A stretch of 64,000 nt of DNA from Rhodocyclaceae bacterium (GTDB lineage Bacteria > Pseudomonadota > Gammaproteobacteria > Burkholderiales > Rhodocyclaceae): the NCBI GenBank assembly GCA_016704145.1, contig JADJAS010000007.1:744001-808000 (forward strand), in the 5' to 3' direction. The notes under the pieces are model-generated. The model did no database searches and was not told where the DNA came from. It worked only from the letters and a program-made list of their open reading frames with translations. Position 1 is the stretch's first letter. The number at the start of each line of letters is the position of its first letter. A program made the position numbers and the translations under genes. Shown one piece after another: positions 41,701-54,136 of the stretch.

Positions 41701-41825
41701 TCGGGATCCTCGGCGCGCCCGAGCTTGAGGAACGACAGCGCACCCGCGACCATCAGCACGATGATCAGGTAAAGAATCATCGAAGGGTGCTCGAGCGCCC
41801 AGCCCGAAAGGTTGATGCGGCTCAT
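38724..41825 (-). CDS. RND-family efflux pump inner-membrane transporter
   Basis: AcrB/heavy-metal-like resistance-nodulation-division transporter, 1033 residues with 12 membrane helices and two large periplasmic loops. The proton-relay motif in helix 4 is GLLVDDAIIAAEMMV with the Asp pair. The N-terminus is MSRINLSGWALEHPSMILYL. The start overlaps the periplasmic adaptor stop (ATGA). The substrate specificity cannot be deduced from sequence. The pump is encoded after the adaptor and before rhodanese and tolC. Confidence 0.94.
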   Translation of the reverse strand: MSRINLSGWALEHPSMILYLIIVLMVAGALSFLKLGRAEDPDFTFKVMVVRTHWPGATAREVETELTERIEKKLQETPYLDVVYSSSRAGESLVFIQLKDYTPKSDVPESWRQVRKKLDDIKSQLPAGVLGPYPNDEYGDVYMNIFALTSEDGAGHDLAALRREADRMARALRMQADVKKVDLLGVQDEKIYIDVAPARLAVLGITPAQVAEALARQNAVTPAGFVETPTDRLRLRVSGAFDSVARVRDADLAVGGRHFRVADIAEVRRGLAEPPNPRMRFSGRDAIGIGVVMVRGGDGIQLGHNLKAEVDRLATHLPVGMAVATVADQPEIIRGSLDLFLRSLAEALVIVLAVSFVTLGLRTGMVVALSIPLVLAMTFLLMKLLGIDLHRISLGALIVALGLLVDDAIIAAEMMVVKVEQGFDKFKAATFAYTSTAFPMLTGTLITVAGFTPVGFARSGAGEYAGAIFSVTTIALLTSWVVAVVFTPYLGFKLLDVEKLRKYGEAHHGDIYDTPFYRRFRALLVWCLRHRWTTILVTVAMFALSVVAFNTVVQKQFFPTSIRPELLIDLWLPQGSSLKATEREVRRVEAMLATEPFKNGITGFTAYTGNGAPRFYLSLNQQLFNDNFGQLVLMTRTLEDRESLRSRLIETFEAGDGSWSHLRTRVYRLENGPPVGYPVVFRVLGEDLVALRRVAGEVADVMRANSNVRDVHLDWNEKARSIRVEVDQDRARQLGVSSQDIAQVLQAHELGATLTQYREGDQLIDIVWRGGGERGSLDRLLDLPVPANIAAGGKWVPLAQVARLVPTLEEGVIWRRNRLPSIQIRADLANNRITGPTATEQIDPQLDAVRKRLPPGYRVEIGGAIEETAKNEAALKAVMPFMAVAVLTLLMMQLQSLRRATVALLAAPLGLIGVALALILFDQPFGFVANLGVIALMGMILRNSVILLDQIEQDEKAGKPPWDAIVGSAVRRFRPIMLTAAAAMLAMIPLSRQVFWGPMAVAIMGGLIVATVLTLLFLPALYAAWYRIKEPAA

Positions 41826-42844
41826 TGCCCGATGGCGCGAACCTTCTCGCCCTCGATCAGTTTGAAGGCGCCGGCGGCGACGATGCGCTCGCCCTCCTTC
41901 AGGCCGCCGCCGAGCACCGCGCCGTCGTCGGCATAGCGCTCGACCCGGACTTCGCGCAGCGTCACGGCATCCCCTTCGCCGAGCACCCACACCGCCGGCC
42001 GGTCACCGCGCTGGAACAAGGCCGCCAGCGGCACGACCATCCTGTCCGGATGGGCCGCCGCGAAGCTGACGCTCGCGGTCAGGCCGAGCGGCAGCGCCGC
42101 CTCGGCGCCGAACAGGCTGACGCGGGCGATGAAGGTGCGGGTCGCCGTGTCGGCCACCGGCGCGATCTCGCGCACCCGCCCGGCATAGGTCTTGCCGTCG
42201 GCCCAGAGACCGACGGTGGCGGCGCTGCCCGGACGCACGCTGGCGAGCGCGCCTTCCGGCAGGGCGATCGCCACCTCGCGCTCGCCGTCGCGGGCGACGC
42301 GCAACACGGCCTGGCCGGCGCTCACGACCTGGCCGGACTCGGCCAGCACGGCGGCGACGACGCCCGCCTTGTCCGCATACAGCGTGGTGTAGGTGGCCTG
42401 ATTGGCCGCCAGTTGCGCCTGCGCTCGCGCCGCCTTGGCCGCCGTGATCCTGGCATCGAGCGCCGCCTGGCTGACGAAGGATTTCGCTTGCAGGTCGCGG
42501 GCGCGCCGCAGTTCCGCCTCGGCCAGTTCGGCATTCGCCTCGGCCTGGCTGGCGGCCAGACGCGCATCGGCCGGATCGAGCCGCGCCAACGGCTGGCCGG
42601 CGCGGACGCGGGCGCCGACATCGACCAGCCGCTCGATCAACTTGCCGCCGACGCGAAAACCCAGCGTCGACTCGTGGCGCGCGCGCACTTCGCCGCTGTA
42701 GCGTGCGCCGGCCGGCGTGTCGCCATGGCTGACTTTCATGATCCGCACCGTCCTCGGCCCGTCGGCGACGGGCGCGGTGGCGGGCGCCTCCCGGCCGCAG
42801 CCGGCGACGAACAGGAGCGAGATCAGCAACAGGAGGGGATTCAT
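41822..42844 (-). CDS. RND efflux periplasmic adaptor lipoprotein
   Basis: Membrane-fusion protein of 340 residues. Signal peptide with lipobox LLFVAGC. Barrel-sandwich hybrid (RYSGEVRARHESTLGFRVGG, VRAGQPLARLDPAD), helical hairpin (about 100-150) and beta-barrel domains are in normal order. Start at MNPLLLL (42844); the longer open frame to 42985 has no conserved content. A near-perfect copy of the dispersed 24-bp repeat encodes MKVSHGDTP just before the first beta-strand. First gene of the efflux operon; 209 bases separate it from the divergent dehydrogenase gene. Confidence 0.93.
   Translation of the reverse strand: MNPLLLLISLLFVAGCGREAPATAPVADGPRTVRIMKVSHGDTPAGARYSGEVRARHESTLGFRVGGKLIERLVDVGARVRAGQPLARLDPADARLAASQAEANAELAEAELRRARDLQAKSFVSQAALDARITAAKAARAQAQLAANQATYTTLYADKAGVVAAVLAESGQVVSAGQAVLRVARDGEREVAIALPEGALASVRPGSAATVGLWADGKTYAGRVREIAPVADTATRTFIARVSLFGAEAALPLGLTASVSFAAAHPDRMVVPLAALFQRGDRPAVWVLGEGDAVTLREVRVERYADDGAVLGGGLKEGERIVAAGAFKLIEGEKVRAIGQ
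42714..42737 (-). repeat. Dispersed 24-bp repeat (RND adaptor)
   Basis: Reverse copy, 23 of 24 matches. It encodes KVSHGDTP close to the N-terminus of the mature adaptor. Confidence 0.78.
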
Positions 42845-43053
42845 CGAGTGGGTTTCCGGGAAAATCGGGCAGCGGCATCCGCTTCGCCGAGGCCGTCGGC
42901 CAGCATGGCAATCATCATCTCGCGGCGGCTGGGCAACCAGGGTCGGGAAAGTTCGCAAGTCTACCCATTGGCATGCCAAGGTCAAGCCGACGACGCCACG
43001 CCCTTGACGGATGGCCGATCTGCGCGATACTTCTTGTCAGGAGGATGACCCGC

Positions 43054-43929
43054 ATGAATATCGGCTTTATCGGACTCGGCCTGATGGGCCGGCCCATGGC
43101 GCTGCACCTGGCCAAGGCCGGCCACACGCTGCATCTGTGGGCGCGACGGCCGGCGTCGCTCGAACCGTTCAAGGCCACCGATGCCCGCGCGCACATCTCG
43201 GCGGCCGCCGTGGCCCGCCACGCCGATGTCGTGTTTACGATGGTGGCCGACGCCCCGGACGTACGCGAGGTGACGCTCGGCGACGACGGCATCGCCGGCG
43301 GCGGTCGGCCGGGATTGGTCGTGGTGGACATGAGCACCATCAATCCCAACGCGGCGCGCGCAATCGGCGCGGCGCTGGCCGAACGGGGCATCGAGTTCCT
43401 GGACGCGCCGGTATCGGGCGGCGAGAGCGGCGCCATCAACGCCGCGCTCACCATCATGGTCGGCGGCCAGCCGGAGGTGTTCGCCCGCGTCCGGCCGCTG
43501 CTCGATGCCATGGGCAAGTCGGTGAACCTGATCGGCGCCATCGGCGCCGGCCAGGTGGCCAAGGCCTGCAACCAGATCATCACCGGCGTCGGCGTGCTGG
43601 CGGTGGCCGAGGCGTTCAGCTTCGCCGCGAAAAATGGTGTCGACGTGGCGAAGGTCCGCGAAGCCCTGCTCGGCGGCTTCGCCTACTCGCGCATCCTGGA
43701 AAACCATGGCCAGCGCATGCTCGACCGCGACTTCAAGCCCGGCTTCAAGGCCTGGATGCATCAGAAGGACCTGCGCATCGTCATGGAGGAAGCCCACCGC
43801 CTCGGCCTGATGCTGCCGGCGGCGGCGGCCACCGCGCAGCTGTTCAACGCCATTGTCGGCAGCGGTCTGGGCGAGCAGGATTCGGTCGTCGCCTTGCGCA
43901 TGCTCGAACGCATCGGCGGCGCGGATTAG
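43054..43929 (+). CDS. 3-hydroxyisobutyrate dehydrogenase / tartronate-semialdehyde reductase family
   Basis: Beta-hydroxyacid dehydrogenase of 291 residues. N-terminal NAD(P) motif IGFIGLGLMGRPMALHLA, substrate loop DAPVSGGESGA, and catalytic Lys in GQVAKACNQII. The ATG at 43054 is preceded by AGGAGG at 43039-43044 with ideal spacing; ATG 43045 overlaps that site. Substrate could be tartronate semialdehyde or 3-hydroxyisobutyrate (valine breakdown). It is convergent with, and overlaps by four bases, the Gx transporter gene. Confidence 0.9.
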   Translation: MNIGFIGLGLMGRPMALHLAKAGHTLHLWARRPASLEPFKATDARAHISAAAVARHADVVFTMVADAPDVREVTLGDDGIAGGGRPGLVVVDMSTINPNAARAIGAALAERGIEFLDAPVSGGESGAINAALTIMVGGQPEVFARVRPLLDAMGKSVNLIGAIGAGQVAKACNQIITGVGVLAVAEAFSFAAKNGVDVAKVREALLGGFAYSRILENHGQRMLDRDFKPGFKAWMHQKDLRIVMEEAHRLGLMLPAAAATAQLFNAIVGSGLGEQDSVVALRMLERIGGAD

Positions 43930-44447
43930 TCCCGATCAACCACCGACATCAAGCGCGCCGCCACCAGGCCGTTCACCACGCCGAACACCAGGGCAAACAA
44001 GGCGAACACCGGCACCAGGTAGAACACGCCGTCATGCGGCACCAACCAGACCCGCGCCAGCAATACCTGCCCGCCGACATGGGCGAACGCCGCGATGATG
44101 CTGTGGCTGACCGGCCCGAACCAGCGCGCCGGCAGCCGCGCCGCCAGCGCCAGCGCCGCGAGGCTGGTCAATGCGCCGGTCAGGCTGAGGAAAAAACCGG
44201 GGGCGAGAAACTGCCCGACCAGCAGGCTGCCGGCCAGCACGCGCAGCAGTTGTACCCAGGCCGCTTCGCGCCAGCCGTGGCGAACCAGCACGATCAGAAC
44301 GACGATGTTGGCCAGCCCAGGCTTGACGCCGGGCAGGGGCGTGGGAATCGCCGCCTCGGCCACGGTCAGGACGATCGCGGCGGCGGCGTAGCGGGCGACG
44401 CGCCGGTCGGCCGGCGTCACGCGCAGTTCGATGGTGGATTCGCCCAT
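43926..44447 (-). CDS. Gx transporter family membrane protein (heptaprenyl diphosphate synthase component I-like)
   Basis: Hydrophobic protein of 173 residues with about five membrane helices. The conserved N-terminal region PTPLPGVKPGLANIVVL and VQLLRVLAGSLLVGQFL match the Pfam family annotated heptaprenyl diphosphate synthase component I, now regarded as ECF-type S-component-like transporters. It sits next to a NusG-II domain protein, a pairing common in bacteria. The solute is unknown. It ends four bases into the convergent dehydrogenase gene. Confidence 0.82.
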   Translation of the reverse strand: MGESTIELRVTPADRRVARYAAAAIVLTVAEAAIPTPLPGVKPGLANIVVLIVLVRHGWREAAWVQLLRVLAGSLLVGQFLAPGFFLSLTGALTSLAALALAARLPARWFGPVSHSIIAAFAHVGGQVLLARVWLVPHDGVFYLVPVFALFALVFGVVNGLVAARLMSVVDRD

Positions 44448-44457
44448 CGGCGTCCCG

Positions 44458-44835
44458 TCAATAGTTGAGCGTGTCGTAGCCGGCCTGCCGGCCCGCCAGC
44501 ATCAGGCTGACGTGATTGGGCGCGCAAATGGCGATGGCGTTGGTGCGCGTCAGCCAGCCCTGCTTAACGCAATACTGGCGTGGCCCGGGATCGGCGGCAA
44601 TCCGTGCCCGGCCGGGCTGGATCTCCACCACCGTCCGCCCCAGTGGCCCCGCGACTTCAAAACGGCGGGTGGCATCGAGCGGATATTCCGCCACCACCCG
44701 GCCATCGAAGCGGATAACGGCGCGCTCGGCCGCGCCGCCGCGCCAGAGCAGCGGGAACGCCAGCGCCACCGCCAGCACACCCAGGACGGCCGTCAGCCAG
44801 TCGCCCGGGCGGACCAGCGCCAGCCAGTCGCTCAC
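44458..44835 (-). CDS. NusG domain II-containing protein
   Basis: Protein of 125 residues: one N-terminal membrane helix (about 13-30) and a NusG-II beta domain with the typical GRRVVEIQPGRARIAAD-like segment, then PRQYCVKQGWLTRTNAIAICAPNHVSL with two cysteines. GTG start overlaps the rapZ stop as GTGA. The neighbouring Gx transporter gene starts ten bases downstream. Family proteins are often found with FMN-transferase (ApbE) genes; none is in the window. The role is unknown. Confidence 0.85.
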   Translation of the reverse strand: MSDWLALVRPGDWLTAVLGVLAVALAFPLLWRGGAAERAVIRFDGRVVAEYPLDATRRFEVAGPLGRTVVEIQPGRARIAADPGPRQYCVKQGWLTRTNAIAICAPNHVSLMLAGRQAGYDTLNY

Positions 44836-45683
44836 GACGGCGCCAGGGTTCGGTGGCGGACCAGCACGCGCATGGCGCCGCGAAAACGCTCGGCCAGCTT
44901 TTCGGCGAAATACACAGAGCGATGCTGGCCGCCGGTGCAGCCCAGCGCCACGGTGAGATAGGCACGGTTGTCGCGGATGTAGGCCGGCAGCCATTCCTGG
45001 ATGAAACGGCCGATGTCGGCCAGCATCACCCGCACTTCGGGCTGCGCGTCGAGGAATTCGATCACCGGCGCGTCGAGGCCGGTCAGCGGCCGCAACTGCG
45101 GGTCGTAATGGGGATTGGGCAGGCAGCGGACGTCGAATACCAGGTCGGCATCCATCGGCAGGCCGTGCTTGAAGCCGAAGGATTCGAACATCAGCGTCAG
45201 GCCGGCGCCGCCGTCGAGTTGGATGAAGCCCTTGACGAAGGCACGCAGGGCATTGGGCCGCAAGTGGCTGGTATCGATGTGATGGCCAAGGTCGCCGAGG
45301 CCCTCGAGCGCCTCGCGTTCCTTGGCGATCGCCTCGGCCAGCGTCGTGTCGTCCACGGCCAGCGGATGGCGCCGCCGCGTTTCCGAGAAACGCTGGATCA
45401 GCACCTCGTCGCGCGCGTCGAGAAAGATGAAGCGCAGGTCCACGCGCCCCGCCTCGCGCAACCGGCGCAGTTCGCCGGGCAGCTGGGCGGCGACGCCGGC
45501 GCCGCCGCGCATGTCCATCGCCACCGCCGCGCGCGCCTGCCCCTCGGCGTGCAAGTGATCGACCAGCGGCGCCAGCAGCGGCGCCGGCAGGTTGTCGACG
45601 CAGTAGTAGTCGGCGTCCTCGAGGACATTGAGGGCGATCGACTTGCCGGAACCGGAAAGGCCGCTGATCAGGACGAGTTTCAT
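44832..45683 (-). CDS. rapZ: RNase adapter RapZ
   Basis: Nucleotide-binding protein of 283 residues. Walker A GLSGSGKS at 8-15, followed by ADYYCVDNLPAPLLAPLVDHL as in RapZ. The C-terminal domain has RCLPNPHYDPQLRPLTGLD and GCTGGQHRSVYFAE. In E. coli it binds GlcN6P and guides RNase E to the sRNA GlmZ; glmS control is conserved in some proteobacteria only. No hprK or ptsN is adjacent. Its stop overlaps the NusG-II gene. Confidence 0.95.
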   Translation of the reverse strand: MKLVLISGLSGSGKSIALNVLEDADYYCVDNLPAPLLAPLVDHLHAEGQARAAVAMDMRGGAGVAAQLPGELRRLREAGRVDLRFIFLDARDEVLIQRFSETRRRHPLAVDDTTLAEAIAKEREALEGLGDLGHHIDTSHLRPNALRAFVKGFIQLDGGAGLTLMFESFGFKHGLPMDADLVFDVRCLPNPHYDPQLRPLTGLDAPVIEFLDAQPEVRVMLADIGRFIQEWLPAYIRDNRAYLTVALGCTGGQHRSVYFAEKLAERFRGAMRVLVRHRTLAPS

Positions 45684-45716
45684 GGAGTCGACAATAACCG
45701 AGCTTGACGGCCGGAG

Positions 45717-46634
45717 CTAGGCGGCCATGGTCGGCCGCAGGCGGCCATCGATCATTTCGATCGCGCCGGCGCGGCCGAGTTCCGCCACCAGCCATGCCGC
45801 CAGCGCGTCGACGTCCATGCCAAGCCAGCGCGCACCGATGTCCTGGAAGAAAGGCACCCGTTCGAGATAGGCGGCCAGTTCGGCGCGCGGCAGGCTTTCC
45901 AGGTCGAGCAGGTTGAAGATGAAACAGCCCTTGATGGCGTTGCGCGCCAGCCGCGCCGGATCGGCCTCGAACGCCTCCAGGCGCCGGTAGGCCCGCGCCA
46001 GCGCCGGCTCGACGTCGCCGAACGGCGCGCCATGGCCGGGAATGACGGTGTCGACCGGCAGCCGCGCGATCCGGTCCAGCGTCGCCCGCGTCGCCGCCAG
46101 CGCGCCGGGCGCGCCGAGCAGTTCGCCGAAGACGATGCCGAAGCCGTCTTCCCAGAGCGCATCGCCCGAGATCAGAAGCCGCGCGTCCGGGCAATGGAAG
46201 ACCAAGGCATCCATGTCGTGGCCAGGCGCCGCGTGCACCCGCCATGCCAGCCCGCCCATGAGCAACCGGTCGCCGTCGGCAACGACCTCGTCGTGGCGGA
46301 AGCGCTCGCCGCGCTGCGCGGACTGGGCCAGCAGCAATGCCTGCTCGTCCCATGTGGCGACGTGTTGTTCGATGCCGGCGGGAATGGCAATGCGGCAGGC
46401 GAATTCGCGTTGCAGCGCGGCGTTGCCGCCAATGTGGTCGGAATGTGAATGGGTGTTGATGAGCCGCCGCAGCCGGCGTCCCGCCAGGGCTGACTTTACC
46501 AGGGCGACGGTCTGCCCCGCGTGGCCGACATAGCCGCTATCCACCAGGGTGGCGTCATCGCCGTCCAGCAGCAGGATGTTGTTCGACGACAGCCAGCCGC
46601 GCTCGATGACGCGGACGCCCGGCGGCAGGCTCAT
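45717..46634 (-). CDS. MBL-fold metallohydrolase
   Basis: Metallo-beta-lactamase-fold hydrolase of 305 residues. The metal site THSHSDHIGG is at about 60-69, further ligands are in APGHDMDALVF, ISGDALWEDG and IPGHGAPFG. The C-terminal winged region is typical of GloB-like and lactamase-B2-like proteins in fatty-acid and amino-acid catabolic operons. It overlaps the HMG-CoA lyase stop by four bases, so it is the last gene of the liu operon. Substrate unknown; thioester cleavage is a reasonable guess. Confidence 0.88.
   Translation of the reverse strand: MSLPPGVRVIERGWLSSNNILLLDGDDATLVDSGYVGHAGQTVALVKSALAGRRLRRLINTHSHSDHIGGNAALQREFACRIAIPAGIEQHVATWDEQALLLAQSAQRGERFRHDEVVADGDRLLMGGLAWRVHAAPGHDMDALVFHCPDARLLISGDALWEDGFGIVFGELLGAPGALAATRATLDRIARLPVDTVIPGHGAPFGDVEPALARAYRRLEAFEADPARLARNAIKGCFIFNLLDLESLPRAELAAYLERVPFFQDIGARWLGMDVDALAAWLVAELGRAGAIEMIDGRLRPTMAA
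46475..46498 (-). repeat. Dispersed 24-bp repeat (MBL hydrolase)
   Basis: Reverse copy, 21 of 24 matches, encoding VKSALAGRR just before the metal motif. Confidence 0.7.
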
Positions 46635-47533
46635 CGTCCGGCCAGCGCCGCCCGTGCCACTTTCGACGCCGGCGCGCGGCCGAGCTGGCCGGAAATCCAG
46701 GCTGAGGTGTCGACCAGCCGCGCCAGGTCCACGCCGCTGGCGATGCCGAGTCCCTGCAACAGCCAGGCCACGTCCTCGGTGGCGACATTGCCCGAGGCGC
46801 CCGGCGCGTAGGGGCAGCCACCCAGGCCGCCGACGGCGGCGTCGAAGACATTGACGCCCATTTGCAGCGCGGCATAGACGTTGGCGATGGCCATGCCGCG
46901 CGTGTCGTGGTAGTGGCCGGCCAGCTTCTTGATCGGCACGCGCCGCGCCACCGCCTCGATCATGGCCTTGTTCTGCTCCGGCGTGCCCGCGCCGATGGTG
47001 TCGCCCAGCGAAATCTCGTGACAGCCGAGATCGAACAGCGCCCAGGCGACATCGGCGACGGCCATGGGCGCCACCTCGCCCTGGTAAGGACAGCCGAGCA
47101 CGCAGGAGACATAGCCGCGCACCTTGATCTTCGCTGCCTTGGCCCTCGCCAGCACCGGCTTGAAGCGCTCGATCGACTCCTTGATCGTGCAGTTGATGTT
47201 CTTTCGCGAGAAAGCCTCCGAAGCGGCGGCGAACACCGCCACTTCGTCGGCGCCGGCGGCCAGCGCAGCCTCCAGCCCCTGCTCGTTCGGCACCAGCACC
47301 GGGTAGCCGACGCCATCGCGCTTGCCGATGGCGGCCATGACCTCGGCGGCGTCGGCCATCTGTGGCACCCATTTCGGCGAAACGAAGGCGGTGGCCTCGA
47401 TCGTCGTCAGGCCGCAGTCGGCGAGACGCGCGATCAGTTCGACCTTGGTGGCGGTGGCGATCCGTTGCTGCTCGTTCTGCAGGCCGTCGCGCGGGCCGAC
47501 TTCGACGATGCGGGCTTTCTTGGGCAGGGGCAT
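46631..47533 (-). CDS. liuE: Hydroxymethylglutaryl-CoA lyase (LiuE/MvaB)
   Basis: Cleaves HMG-CoA to acetoacetate and acetyl-CoA, the last step of leucine breakdown. The protein of 300 residues begins VEVGPRDGLQNEQQ, has the metal-binding HYHDTRGMAIAN and the catalytic loop GGLGGCPYAPGASGNVATED with Cys. The start at MPLPKK (47533) removes a non-conserved extension. Ten bases separate it from the biotin carboxylase gene. Encoded within the liu operon, consistent with its role. Confidence 0.96.
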   Translation of the reverse strand: MPLPKKARIVEVGPRDGLQNEQQRIATATKVELIARLADCGLTTIEATAFVSPKWVPQMADAAEVMAAIGKRDGVGYPVLVPNEQGLEAALAAGADEVAVFAAASEAFSRKNINCTIKESIERFKPVLARAKAAKIKVRGYVSCVLGCPYQGEVAPMAVADVAWALFDLGCHEISLGDTIGAGTPEQNKAMIEAVARRVPIKKLAGHYHDTRGMAIANVYAALQMGVNVFDAAVGGLGGCPYAPGASGNVATEDVAWLLQGLGIASGVDLARLVDTSAWISGQLGRAPASKVARAALAGR

Positions 47534-47543
47534 GGCTCGGGGT

Positions 47544-49550
<2,007 letters not shown>

Positions 49551-49558
49551 GGCGCCTC

Positions 49559-51177
<1,619 letters not shown>

Positions 51178-51178
<1 letters not shown>

Positions 51179-51780
51179 CAGAAACCTCCCGTCCGCAACC
51201 AGTGCTCCACCTGCGGCAGACGGTCGGCGCCCCAGAAGGGCTCGCCATCCACCACCAGCCACGGCGCGCCGAAGACCCCCGCCGCCAGTGCCGCGTCGGT
51301 TTCCGCGCGCAGGCGATCCTTGATCGCCGGATCGTTCATGCCCGCCTCGATATCGGCGCGATCGGCCCCGGCCGCGACCGCTACGTCGAGCGTGGTCGCC
51401 GCCGTCGAGATGTCGCGCCCGTCGACGAAGGCGGCACGGAACACACCGTGCGCGAACCGTCGCGCCAACGCGCAATCACGTCCATGCAGCCAGTAGTAGG
51501 CGCGCGCCGGCGCCACCGTGGACACCGGGAAATCGGCCGGATGGACATAGGGCAGGCCGTGGAACCTCGCCGAGCGCAGGAAGTCGCGCAGGCTGTAGCC
51601 GGCCTTGTCGGGCTGCTTGACCAGCGAGACGGTGCCGAGCGCCTTGAACACCGCGCCCAGCAGGATGGGCCGCCAGCGCACCTGGCGGCCGCGGGCCTCG
51701 GCGAGCGCGTCGATCTTCTCGCTGACGATGTAGGAATAGGGCGAGGTGAAATCGAAATAGAACAGGATCGGTTCACTCAT
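51178..51780 (-). CDS. 2-hydroxychromene-2-carboxylate isomerase/DSBA family protein
   Basis: Thioredoxin-fold protein of 200 residues, kappa-class GST-like. It begins [19 protein letters not shown] with the SPYSY motif in place of CxxC, and has [21 protein letters not shown] near the C-terminus. Family members isomerise aromatic intermediates (NahD). Its presence inside the leucine operon is frequent in Proteobacteria but its role there is not known. Stop and start codons overlap with liuB; it begins one base upstream of the acyl-CoA dehydrogenase stop. Confidence 0.92.
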
Positions 51781-51781
51781 A

Positions 51782-52918
51782 TCATGCCCCGCAGACCGCT
51801 CGGGCGATCACCAGCCGCTGGATGTCCGACGCACCTTCGTAGATCTGGCAGACACGCGCGTCGCGGTAGATGCGCTCGACCGGGAAATCGGCGACGTAGC
51901 CGTAGCCGCCGTGGATCTGGATGGCGTCGGAGCAGACTCGCTCGACCATCTCCGAGGCGAACAGCTTGGCCATGCTGGCCTCCTTGAGGCAGGGCTCACC
52001 AGCGGTGCGCAGGCTAGCCGCGTGCCAGACCATCTGGCGCGCCACCTCGACCTGCGTGGCCATGTCCGCAAGGCGGAAGGCAACCGCCTGATGCTCGGCG
52101 ATGGGCTTGCCGAAGGCTTCGCGTTCCTTGGCGTAAGCCGCCGCCGCTTCCAGGGCGGCACGGGCCATGCCCACCGACTGGGCGGCGATGCCGATGCGGC
52201 CGGCTTCCAAGTTCGACAGCGCGATGCGATAGCCGTCGCCTTCGGCGCCGAGCACGCCGTCGGCCGGAACATGGCAGTCCTCGAACAGGATCTGCGCGGT
52301 GTCCGACGCGCGCTGGCCCATCTTGTCCTCGATGCGGGCGACGACGTAGCCGGGCGTGTCGGTCGGTACGCAGAAACAGGAAATGCCCTTGCGGCCGGCG
52401 GCGGGATCGGTGACGGCGAAGACGATGGCGATGTGCGCGTTCTTGCCCGAGGTGATGAACTGCTTGACGCCGTTCAGCGTCCAGCCGCCACTGACTTTGG
52501 TGGCGCGGGCGCGGATGGCGGCGGCGTCCGAGCCGACATGCGGTTCGGTCAGGCAGAAGCAGCCGAGCAGGCCGCCGCTGGCGGCGCCGCGCAGCCAGCG
52601 CTGCTTTTGCGCGTCGTCGCCGTACCTGGCCAGGATGCCGCACACCAGCGAGTTCTGCACCGAGAGGATGGTCGAGATGGCGCCGTCGCCGGCGGCGATT
52701 TCCTCGATGGCGACGGCCAGCGCCACGTAGTCGAGGCCGGCGCCCCCCCACGCCTCGGGCACCACCACGCCCCACGCACCGAGCCCCGCCAGTTCCGCCA
52801 GTGCCTCGGCCGGAAATTCGCCGCTGCGATCGCGCGCCGCCGCCGTCGGCACCAGGCGCTCGCGCGCGAATTGACGCAGGGTGTCGCGCACCAGGCGCTG
52901 GTCTTCGTCGAGGATCAT
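51782..52918 (-). CDS. Acyl-CoA dehydrogenase
   Basis: FAD-dependent acyl-CoA dehydrogenase of 378 residues: [20 protein letters not shown], and catalytic Glu region [17 protein letters not shown]. Short/medium-chain or branched-chain substrates are likely. It is distinct from isovaleryl-CoA dehydrogenase encoded at 55095, so the operon holds two dehydrogenases. The start at [10 protein letters not shown] (52918) is preferred over the upstream in-frame extension. It begins one base after the thiolase stop codon. A degenerate repeat copy lies inside. Confidence 0.92.
   Translation of the reverse strand: MILDEDQRLVRDTLRQFARERLVPTAAARDRSGEFPAEALAELAGLGAWGVVVPEAWGGAGLDYVALAVAIEEIAAGDGAISTILSVQNSLVCGILARYGDDAQKQRWLRGAASGGLLGCFCLTEPHVGSDAAAIRARATKVSGGWTLNGVKQFITSGKNAHIAIVFAVTDPAAGRKGISCFCVPTDTPGYVVARIEDKMGQRASDTAQILFEDCHVPADGVLGAEGDGYRIALSNLEAGRIGIAAQSVGMARAALEAAAAYAKEREAFGKPIAEHQAVAFRLADMATQVEVARQMVWHAASLRTAGEPCLKEASMAKLFASEMVERVCSDAIQIHGGYGYVADFPVERIYRDARVCQIYEGASDIQRLVIARAVCGA
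52476..52499 (-). repeat. Dispersed 24-bp repeat (acyl-CoA dehydrogenase, weak copy)
   Basis: Reverse copy, about 16 of 24 matches ungapped; a three-base deletion in the middle restores most matches. Encodes TKVSGGWTL. Confidence 0.4.
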
Positions 52919-52919
52919 G

Positions 52920-54101
52920 TCAGCACAATTCCACGCCCAGCGCCGTCGCCTCGCCACCGCCGATGCACAGGCTGGCGACGCCGCGCTTCATGCCGTGTTT
53001 CCTCAGCGCGCCAATCAAGGTGACGATGATGCGCGCGCCCGAGGCGCCGATCGGATGACCGAGCGCGCAGGCGCCGCCATGCACGTTGACTTTCTCGTGT
53101 GGCAGCCCGAGGTCGCGCATCGCCGCCATCGTCACCACGGCGAAAGCTTCGTTCACCTCCCACAGGTCGACGCTGTCGCTCGTCCAGCCGTTCCTCGCCA
53201 GCAGCTTGCGCATCGCGAACACCGGCGCGGTGGTGAACAGGTTCGGCTCCTGGGCGTGCGTGGCGTGGCCGACGATGCGCGCCAGTGGCGCTCGGCCGAG
53301 CCTTTCCGCCGTGGACGCGCGCATGAGCACCAGCGCGGCGGCGCCGTCGGAGATCGACGACGAATTGGCCGGCGTCACCGTGCCGTCCTTGCGGAACGCC
53401 GGTTTGAGCGTCGGAATCTTTTCCAGGTTCGCCTTGAAGGGCTGCTCATCCTTGTCGATGAGCATCTCGCCCTTGCGGCCGGCCACCGTGACCGGCGCGA
53501 TCTCCCAGGCGAAGCTGCCATCGCTGTTGGCCTGCCGCGCGCGCGTCAGCGAGGCGATGGCGAATTCGTCCTGCGCCTGGCGCGTCAACGTGTAGCTGTC
53601 GGCGCATTCCTCGGCGAAAGTGCCCATCAGCCGACCTTTCTGGTAGGCGTCCTCCAGGCCGTCGAGAAACATGTGGTCCTTGATTTCGCCGTGGCCAAGC
53701 CGGTAGCCGCCGCGCGCCTTCGGCAGCAAATAGGGCGCGTTGGTCATGGATTCCATGCCGCCGGCCACCACCGCCTCGACGCCGCCGGCCAGCAGCATGT
53801 CGTGGGCGAACATGGCGGCGCGCATGCCCGAGCCGCACATCTTGTTCACGGTGGTGCAACCGGCGCCGAGCGGCAGTCCGGCGCCGAGCGCCGCCTGGCG
53901 GGCCGGCGCCTGGCCCTGGCCCGCCGGCAGCACGCAGCCCATCAGCACCTCGTCGATCCGTTCCGGCGACAGCCCGGCGCGCTCGACGGCGGTGCGAATG
54001 GCGACGGCGCCCAACTGCGCGGCGGTCAGCGCGGTCAAGTCGCCCTGAAAGCCACCCATGGGGGTACGAGCGGCACCGACGATGACGATGGGATCGATCA
54101 T
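52920..54101 (-). CDS. Acetyl-CoA acetyltransferase (thiolase)
   Basis: Thiolase of 393 residues. The acyl-accepting Cys lies in [14 protein letters not shown], the His in [14 protein letters not shown] and the second Cys in [11 protein letters not shown]. The overall length and GxxxxP motif (PMGGFQGDL) fit biosynthetic-type acetoacetyl-CoA thiolases. Within the liu operon it would cleave acetoacetyl-CoA (after acetoacetate activation) and could also feed the PHB route of phaC, encoded 4 kb away. It is 35 bases after the thioesterase gene. Confidence 0.95.
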   Translation of the reverse strand: MIDPIVIVGAARTPMGGFQGDLTALTAAQLGAVAIRTAVERAGLSPERIDEVLMGCVLPAGQGQAPARQAALGAGLPLGAGCTTVNKMCGSGMRAAMFAHDMLLAGGVEAVVAGGMESMTNAPYLLPKARGGYRLGHGEIKDHMFLDGLEDAYQKGRLMGTFAEECADSYTLTRQAQDEFAIASLTRARQANSDGSFAWEIAPVTVAGRKGEMLIDKDEQPFKANLEKIPTLKPAFRKDGTVTPANSSSISDGAAALVLMRASTAERLGRAPLARIVGHATHAQEPNLFTTAPVFAMRKLLARNGWTSDSVDLWEVNEAFAVVTMAAMRDLGLPHEKVNVHGGACALGHPIGASGARIIVTLIGALRKHGMKRGVASLCIGGGEATALGVELC

Positions 54102-54136
54102 GGCATTTCTCGCTGGCTTTGGTTGTGCGGCCGGGC

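Noticed and set aside
39582..41936. A plus-strand open frame of about 780 codons
   Set aside because: Antisense to the RND transporter, which has a full set of family motifs; rich in His, Gln and Arg as expected from a reverse-strand shadow.
42845..43053. Small genes or RNA in the longest gap (209 bases)
   Set aside because: No open frame with a ribosome binding site or stable structure was recognised; it probably holds the divergent promoters of the efflux operon and the dehydrogenase gene.
53079..53098. Possible further copy of the 24-bp repeat in the thiolase gene
   Set aside because: Only TTGACTTTC and GCCGCCAT are shared, with wrong spacing; below a sensible threshold.
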